Source of the DNA: Macrolepiota albuminosa
Taxonomy: Eukaryota; Basidiomycota; Agaricomycetes; Agaricales; Agaricaceae
Direction: 5' to 3'
DNA length: 64,000 bases
NCBI GenBank assembly: GCA_027475525.1
Contig: JAMWFC010000085.1
Coordinates: 496,001-560,000 of the forward strand
Positions 56,501 to 64,000 of this stretch are shown in pieces (positions within the stretch are counted from its first letter, which is position 1; each line of letters opens with the position of its first letter). Under the pieces are notes generated by a model. That model was not told the DNA's origin and did not search any database. It saw only the letters and a program-made list of their open reading frames with translations. The translations under genes were made by a program, and so were the position numbers.

Positions 56501-59500
56501 AGTTTACGCCCCCGACTATTGAGCCAGACTCCAGAACCCACGATACGACTAGGAAACAGTCAAGAGAATCCTCAGTGTAATGCCGTGATGACAGTAAACA
56601 ACTATATATTTCATACCTAGGAAACAGTCAAGAGACTATTCCCCATTAGAAACAAACTGATACAGAGTAAGAGGAATACTCACATCCTCAGTGTAATGCC
56701 GTGATGACAGTAAACAACTGAGGATGATGTGTCGTTCGAGCGTGCCTCTAAGTTCTAATCATGTGACCACGTAACATAACTTACCCAAACAGGATAGTAT
56801 CCGTAACACAACCCCATCAGTGGCGAAGTGGTTACGAAAAGAATAAGAACCGAAAAGACAAAGAAATTAAGGTAAAGAGACGATACCCAGAGCTTTTACA
56901 AATTTGTAGTGGGAGTCTTTTCCCAATGGCTTTGTGAAGATATCAGCGTGTAGCGTAGTCCGCTATGTGGCGTTGGCCACATAGCTTTACTTACTGTAGT
57001 AGATATTATATTATATTTATTATAATAAATATAATATATTAATTACTTTACTATATATACGTACATATGTGCTGCTTATTAAGCAGCTTACTTTTGTGTA
57101 TACTACATTGCCAATAGACCGGTCTGGTCTGATTCAGTGTTGTGTGTGCACACTAAGCTCTCTAACCTTCGTAACTTCGTTACATTTTTTTGAATCCGCC
57201 AGCTAGGATCTATTGCCTAGCATCCGACGTCAGTCGTTGAGTTTGTTGACAGAACTCTATCAGCTTCTCGAGCTTCTTGCACAGCCACACTGTGCAAATT
57301 TCAAACAGGGGATCAATGAGTAATCCCATACCTGCAGCGCCCACTGACGGCAGGCAAAATGCCCACGACCTATGGGGAGACCCAGCAGACACCCAGGACA
57401 CGTCAGCGTCCAATGCGGGTCAGGTAAGACCCAAGGCTCGAGACCGAGGTCAGAGTGCTGACCTGGCCGGGAATGAGAGCGAGGCCCGGAGAGCTGAAAG
57501 CTCACAGCAGGACGGTCCGCAACGCCTCCAGGACAAGATGCCCGGGGGATTAACGCCCCCAGTTACGCAGCTGCCAGGAGGACCGTGACGGTCTAGCCGA
57601 TTGGCTTCCAAAGGACCCCCGCAGGACGGCCGACAGTCAACCAGCGCCTATGGCGCCCCAGGAGACGCCGAGTCGTCAGTACGAACTGGGAGAGCCCTCC
57701 CTGCGAGCTGGAGCAGTGGGACCAGGCGGTCCACAGCGGGTCTAATGCCTTCTAAAGTAGCGGAAGCCCGCTTAGAAGAGGTACCGGAGGAGGCTGCAAG
57801 GCCTGAAGTATACCGCGCGGAAGATCGATTCCCACGCACACCAGCAGTGGAGGAAGCTCCGGAGGTTGTAGAGCTTCCAGAGGAGGTGATGGAGTCGTCA
57901 AGTGACGACGACGCCGGAGCAGAGGAACAGCAGCTGAAAACCGCGTACACCGTGCGCTTGCAGGTGTTCTGGGACTTGCACCCAGAGGTGATGAAATACA
58001 CCACCCAAGCGCGACTCGAGCGCTACGTGTCAGCCCATATAGTAGCACTTAGGCGACAAGGGCATGAAGTGCCCAATGTATTCAGTACGAAATATACTGA
58101 TTTGATGGTGAGAGTGCTCACTATGGAGCTGCAAATGTATGTGCAGCGTAAGGCCACACAGCAATCGGGGGTCTCGACCCCCTGGAGCCACACGTCTGAG
58201 GAATGCTCGGCACGACGCAATCAAGATGTCAGAATTGAGCTAGTGGAGGCACTAGCACGGGCACAAGAAGTGCCCGAAGTAAGACCGGTGAGTACTTTTT
58301 ATACTCCAGCAGGACAAGGGTGGGATGAGGAGCCCCCGCACATGCGTAACCAAGACCGTAGGACAGATATGTCAGGTCCGGATGGGCACGATAGTACTGT
58401 GCTCAAAGTGGAGAGCGAGGCATCCGTGATGCTGCGCGTGCCCATGGCTGATACGTTGAGTGACAGAGTCGCATATCAACGTATGCGCAATGGCAACCTC
58501 AGAACTAAGGGACAGTCCCTTATCGACGATCAGGGCATCATATTTGAGGGCACTAAGCCCATTGACGAGATGTGTCGTCAATTTGTCATGCAGGGTCAGG
58601 AGAATCAAGCTTCTCCAGGTCCAGGGCGGCGCAACGATCATGATCGAGGAGACTTCCTCAATCGAGATGGCGCCACAAGATGTGATGTCCCTGGTAACGG
58701 CCGGGATGACGGCCCTAGGTCGATTCCTTGAGACGAGGGCAATTATGCCCACAGTCGAGGAGGCTCAGGACGTCCTCTGCAAGGTGGACGGGGGAAGTCA
58801 CTTCCCCATGCCGCTGATTTGGCGACTAGATCCCTGGGTCAGCGGGAAGCCATTTGAATGCATCGTGAAGCCATGCACAATCGCCTGCATCGAGTAGTCA
58901 ATGATGCCCTGGGCGTAACCTTACGGTTACCAGACGGAGTAAAGCTGCGTAAGGCAGACAGTAGGCACATTCGCGCCTATACAGGCGCGTCCAAGTTCAG
59001 CAACCTGGAAGATTGGGCGATGGATGTATGCACCCATCTTGCCATGTGCTTATACGGAGGTGACCGTATGGAACGAGAACGAATCTTTGTTCTGCCTGAG
59101 TTCTTGGCCGGAGAGGCCATGGGTTGGTTTCGACGGGCAGTACTGCACGTCAACCGTGTCCAATATGACTGGACGTTTAAAGGAGTCCTTACAGGACTGT
59201 ACAATCGATTCGTACACCCCTCAACGCTCCAGGATGCAAATATGACTGGACGTTTAAAGGAGTCCTTACAGGACTGTACAATCGATTCGTACACCCCTCA
59301 ACGCTCCAGGATGCAAGGCGGGACTTCTAGTCCGCCAAGTACACCGAGAAGTTGGGAGTACAAGGGTTCTATGATACCCTTAATGACCATGCCCAGAACA
59401 TGGCAGTATACCCGGACGGGTATACAATGCTCGAAACGTTCTTGGATGGCATTCCAGCGGATATGTGCCGCTATTTGATACGTGAGGACGGATTGTCCCC

Positions 59501-62500
59501 AGAAGTCAACGATGTGGAAGAATTTGTGGCATATGCCATCCGGTATGAGCAGTCTCTGAAGACTGCTAACCACTACGAACATCGGAGTGGACACAAAGGG
59601 GGACCCAGGCGACTACCACCTGGTGGGACACCCTCACGGGGTCAGCATGTGGGGACCTTCCTGGCCAAAAAGACCGATTTGGACCGTGACCGCAACACGC
59701 GGTTTGTTGTACGCAGAACCCCTGCTGCGAACCGAGGGTGGAGCCGCCCACGCCCAGAGCGGGCGCCGGATGGAGAACATCCTAAACCAAGGCCGGACTT
59801 CAAGCTGGCCAACCCACCGGGGCAGTCGGGGACTTGTTTCGTGTGTGGCCAACCAGGCCACTACGCTACCAACTGCCCTGCGAAGCCAGGACCCCCGAGG
59901 AAGGGGTATACACCCCGCGCCCACCTTCGAGCTGCACATACTGCAGCCGCAAGTGGGAGTGATGGAGACGTATCTGCCGATTCTGAGGCAGAGCACCCCA
60001 CAAACGACCAGGAGCCCCCAGAGGAGGCATCAGGAGTGATGGAGACGTATCTGCCGAGTCTGAGGCAGAGCACCCCACAAACGACCAGGAGCCCCCAGAG
60101 GAGGCATCAGGCGCCGAGCCCGAGAGTGTGGTTGTGGAGGGGGAGGAGTACGTCACAGTCGACGTATATGACGACGTCTACGACAATGAGTATTACAGTC
60201 GCGACAGCGACTCTGAGTGCCTAGCGGCGATGACGGATTGGCCATCCACAAATGATCCCGAACGGAATAACATAGTTCGGATGAAGAAGGTGACCCTTCA
60301 TCATGCAGAGGGCACTTTGCAGCGCCCTACATTGAAACGAGCAGACAAGGAGTGCCTGGTCTCGTATGTGGACATAGACGGCCACAAGGCATGGACCCTA
60401 TGGGACTCTGGGAGTACCACATCGGGCATAACGCCCCAGTTCACCCATGTGTACGGAATATCCGTGCAGGAGTTGGATATGCCATTGGCGTTACAGCTGG
60501 GCACCGTAGGGAGCTGAGCCATGGTGCAGTATGGGACAAATGTGAATGTCCAAACACCGGGCTCACGTAGCCAGGAATACATGGATGTAGCGAACTTTGA
60601 TCGCTACGATATGATACTGGGAACGCCATTCATGCGGCGTAACAAAGTCATACTAGACTTTGACCAATGTCAGGTACTAGTGAATGGGAAAGTGATCCCA
60701 GCCGAACAAGCTACAGCAGACGACACTGATAATCATCTGCGACGTCATCACACTACAGAGAAACGCAAGGACTCTCCATGACTTGGCCGGCGCAGAGTGC
60801 CAGCCGTGGAGGATGTGGAGGAGGAAGTGCAGGCTATGCCTGGACTGAGCGCAGACCACAACGTGGTAATGATGAGCGAGGAGGAGTATCAAGCCTCCAA
60901 GAGGAGCAACGAGCGACTAATCGCTCCTGAAATTCAAGGCGCAAGGCCTCCAGACAAACGCCATCGAAAGGTGAGACAACGGGAGGACTCAGTGGATGTA
61001 TGTCCACCTACGTCCTCACGAGTCAAGTTGGAAGACTTGAAAGACAGCATCCGAGAGGCGGAAGCCTCAGTAGAGGGGGACACACGGTCCCTATGGGAGC
61101 GACCAGCTCCCCTGCTGGAGTACGACTGGGCATACGACCCCCGAATGCCGCAAGAGTGGAACGAGCTGGTGGCAGCCACGTGTGCACGAAATGCGCACCA
61201 GAGACGGATGACCGTCAACCCAGCGTATTGCCAGCCAGCCCCGGACGAGGTGTCCATAGCGTACTCACTTGTACGTGAGGGAAGAAGCCTCGTGGCTTAT
61301 AAGACAGCGGCAGCGGGTGCTCCGCTGAGACTACATATACCTGATGACAGTGTCAATCAAGTGCTTGCAATGTGCAAGCAGTATGCACCGCCGCCTCGGC
61401 CACTCTCAGAGACGGTGGAAGTACTTCCCCCGGTGCATATGAAGGGGAAGCAGAAGGCGACAAGCCTTCATGAGGAAGATACTCAGAGACGGTGGAAGTA
61501 CTTCCCCCGGTGCATATGAAGGGGAAGCAGAAGGCGACAAGCCTTCATGAGGAAGATATCCCTCAGTTGCGTCAGCAATGGCAAGAAGAATTTGCCGACA
61601 TGGTCAATGGGACCAAGGAGGAGCTCCCGCCATGGCGGGAGGTGAACCATGAGATTAATCTCATAGACGAGAACAAGCAGTATAAGTACCACTTGCCGTG
61701 CTGCCCGCGCACCCTCCAGGAGCAACTACGCGATAAAACTAATCGCTACTTGAATGCTCAATGGTGGTCCCCATGCACCACCGCTCAAGCTGCACCATTA
61801 TTGTGCATCCCGAAGAAGGATGGAACCCTTCGAACAGCTCTTGATGCGCGTTAGCGCAATGACAATACCATAAAGGATGTGACTCCTTTACCAGATCAAG
61901 AGGTGATCCGGGAAGACGTGGCTCGGGCAAAGTATCGCTCGAAGATTGACCTTACTGACGCCTATGAGCAGGTGCGCATTCGCACCGAGGACGTACCCAA
62001 GACCGTATTTGCGTCGATCATGGGTACATTCACGAGCAATATAATGCAGATTGGAGACTGCAATGCTCCAGCAACTTTCCAGAGGCTAATGACCTCTATC
62101 TTCTGAGACGTAATAGGACGTTTCATGCACGTCTACTTAGATGACATATTCATCTACTCAGATACTATGGAGGAGCATGAGCAGCACCTCAGAGTCGTAT
62201 TCGAACGACTGCGCAAGTACAAGTTGTACTTGAAGTGGAAAAAATGTGAGCTCTACGCTCAGAGTATAGACTGCCTAGGGCATGTCATAGACGAGCGGGG
62301 TATCCACCCTGATCAGGACAAGCTCGATCGTATTTGGGAGTGGCGCACGCCCCGAAACTACAATGACATCCAACGATTCGTTGGCCTTGTCAACTACATA
62401 TCGAGCTTCTTGCCCGATGTCACAGCCTATACTGGGCCACTTCTCATTTGCGACGCATCCAAGACAGGCGTCGGAGCCATGTACGGCCAGGGAAGCAGCT

Positions 62501-64000
62501 GGCAGACGTGCCGCCCAGCAGGGTTCATGTCGAAGAAGTTCACGACGGCCCAGCAAAACTATGCGGTGCACGAGCTGGAGACTCTTGCCATACTCGAGGC
62601 CCTCCTCAAGTGGGAGGATAAGCTGATGGGATACCCCATCCACATCATAACGGACCACAAGGCCCTTGAGTTCTTTAAAACTCAGGTGAACTTGTCGCCG
62701 CGTCAGCGATGGTGGATAGACTACATGTTGAGATACCAGTTTGACATCACCTATGTTAAAGGTGAACTCAACAAAGTGGCAGACTGCTTGTCGCGCTACT
62801 TTGAGAGTGATGTAGTTGGGGAGGCTCACAAGCCTCATGAGTATGTGCAGGCAGACTGCCCTGCTTGTCGCGCTACTTTGAGAGTGATGTAGTTGGGGAG
62901 GCTCACAAGCCTCATGAGTATGTGCAGGCAGACTGCTGCATAGACCCTGATGGAGAGGATTTACCTCTCCACCGATACCAGGAGCTCAGGGAGCATGTCC
63001 TGGAAGTACGCGCTATGCATGACGATGAACGGAGGCGAAGCACTCGCCTCAGAGAGCAGCGTGAAGAGCGGGACGTAGCCGCCCAGTTGCTCAAGGAGCA
63101 TGAAGCCATGGACCCAGCATCCACTAGGGAGCATGAGCGCCACGATGTACCCGTTACGCTGGCGGAGATGCTCGAAGGCGAATTGCCTTCATCCCAGCCT
63201 CCTAGCCTGGTCAATGACGACTTCCGGCAGGAGGTGGTGCAGGACTATGGCGATGATTCTCTCTTTGCCAAGATAATCGCCAATCCTGATGACCATCCTC
63301 GGTTCAGGCATGAGCCTGGTGGACTCATCACGACGGAGAACCGTCAAGGGGTGGCAGTGGTATGCCTCCCCCGTACGCGAACCATTGTTACGCGGGTCTT
63401 GGACCAGGCCCATGCCCTGGTGGGGCACTTTGGTGCCGCCCGGATGTTGGGCTACATCCGGAGATGGTATTGGTGGCCACGTATGGCCCAAGAAGTGACT
63501 AAGTTTTGCGCGTCATGCGCAGCGTGTCAGAGGGCAAAGTTGCCCCCTGGATCCCCTCCCAGGAAGCTACACCAGCTACCCGTGCCGGTGAAACCTTGGG
63601 ATTCGATCGGAATGGACTTTGTAGGTCCCTTTCCCAAGTCCAGAGGGTTCGATTACCTCTGGGTGGTCATATGTCGCATGACAAGCATGGTGCACCTCAT
63701 ACCGGTGCGAACTACGCTGACGGCTAAGGAGCTGTCGTGGATCTACCTGAGGGAGATCGTTAGGCTGCATGGGCTGCCTAGCACCATTGTGAGTGACCGT
63801 GACTCAAAGTTCACGTCTCAATGGTGGAGAGAACTCCACAAACTGCTAGGAGCGCGACTCCTCATGTCGACGTCCTTCCATCCTCAAACGGATGGGCAGA
63901 CAGAGCGGGCTAACCGCAGTATAGGTCAGATTTTGAGGGCAGTTGTTCGCCCGGACCAATGGGAACGGATGGGCAGACAGAGCGGGCTAACCGCAGTATA

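Overview
The window looks like nuclear DNA of a basidiomycete fungus, most likely an agaricomycete. Genes have many short GT-AG introns of about 45-80 nt. Fungal families are present: a Zn2Cys6 regulator, a Hua1-type protein, SNG1/DUF3533 and DUF6533 seven-helix proteins. The transposons (Plavaka, Ngaro-type tyrosine-recombinase retroelement, PIF/Harbinger, Ty3/gypsy) are typical of that group. I see no rRNA, tRNA gene or CRISPR array.

Layout: 1-5560 a decayed Plavaka DNA transposon; 5880-6017 a SINE-like insertion with a 39-A tail; 7528-9754 a cytochrome P450 (-); 11083-12949 an ER TPR/J-domain co-chaperone (+); 13745-17637 a Zn2Cys6 factor (-), divergent from riboflavin kinase at 18402-18971 (+); 20465-20773 a small two-exon gene (-); 22161-23598 a class V aminotransferase (+); 23854-29669 a complete Ngaro-like retrotransposon with split direct repeats; 30214-32177 an SNG1/DUF3533 membrane protein (+); 32817-33770 and 41396-42621 a dispersed pair of single-pass PPxY membrane proteins (-); 34580-36184 an NADP-dependent medium-chain oxidoreductase (-) with two microexons; 36785-40403 a complete PIF/Harbinger transposon with 59-bp inverted repeats; 43000-46515 an AT-rich repeat island with a tRNA-derived SINE; 46770-48078 HUA1 (-); 48820-54170 a tandem duplication carrying two DUF6533 genes (-); 54644-56286 a berberine-bridge-like FAD oxidoreductase (+); 56949-64000 a decayed Ty3/gypsy element running off the end.

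The host genes are unrelated housekeeping and accessory functions and do not form an obvious cluster. The strongest signals are three. (1) The Ngaro-like element has a precise A1-ORFs-B1-A2-B2 architecture, and a 22-bp palindromic site in B1 and B2 has its 6-bp spacer inverted between the copies, as expected of a tyrosine-recombinase crossover site. (2) Eight separate tandem duplications all have a period of 77 bp and all lie in repeated DNA. This points to a k=77 assembly-joining artefact, not biology, and it creates false frameshifts. (3) Nonsense codons in the transposons are only TGA or TAG, which fits C-to-T decay.
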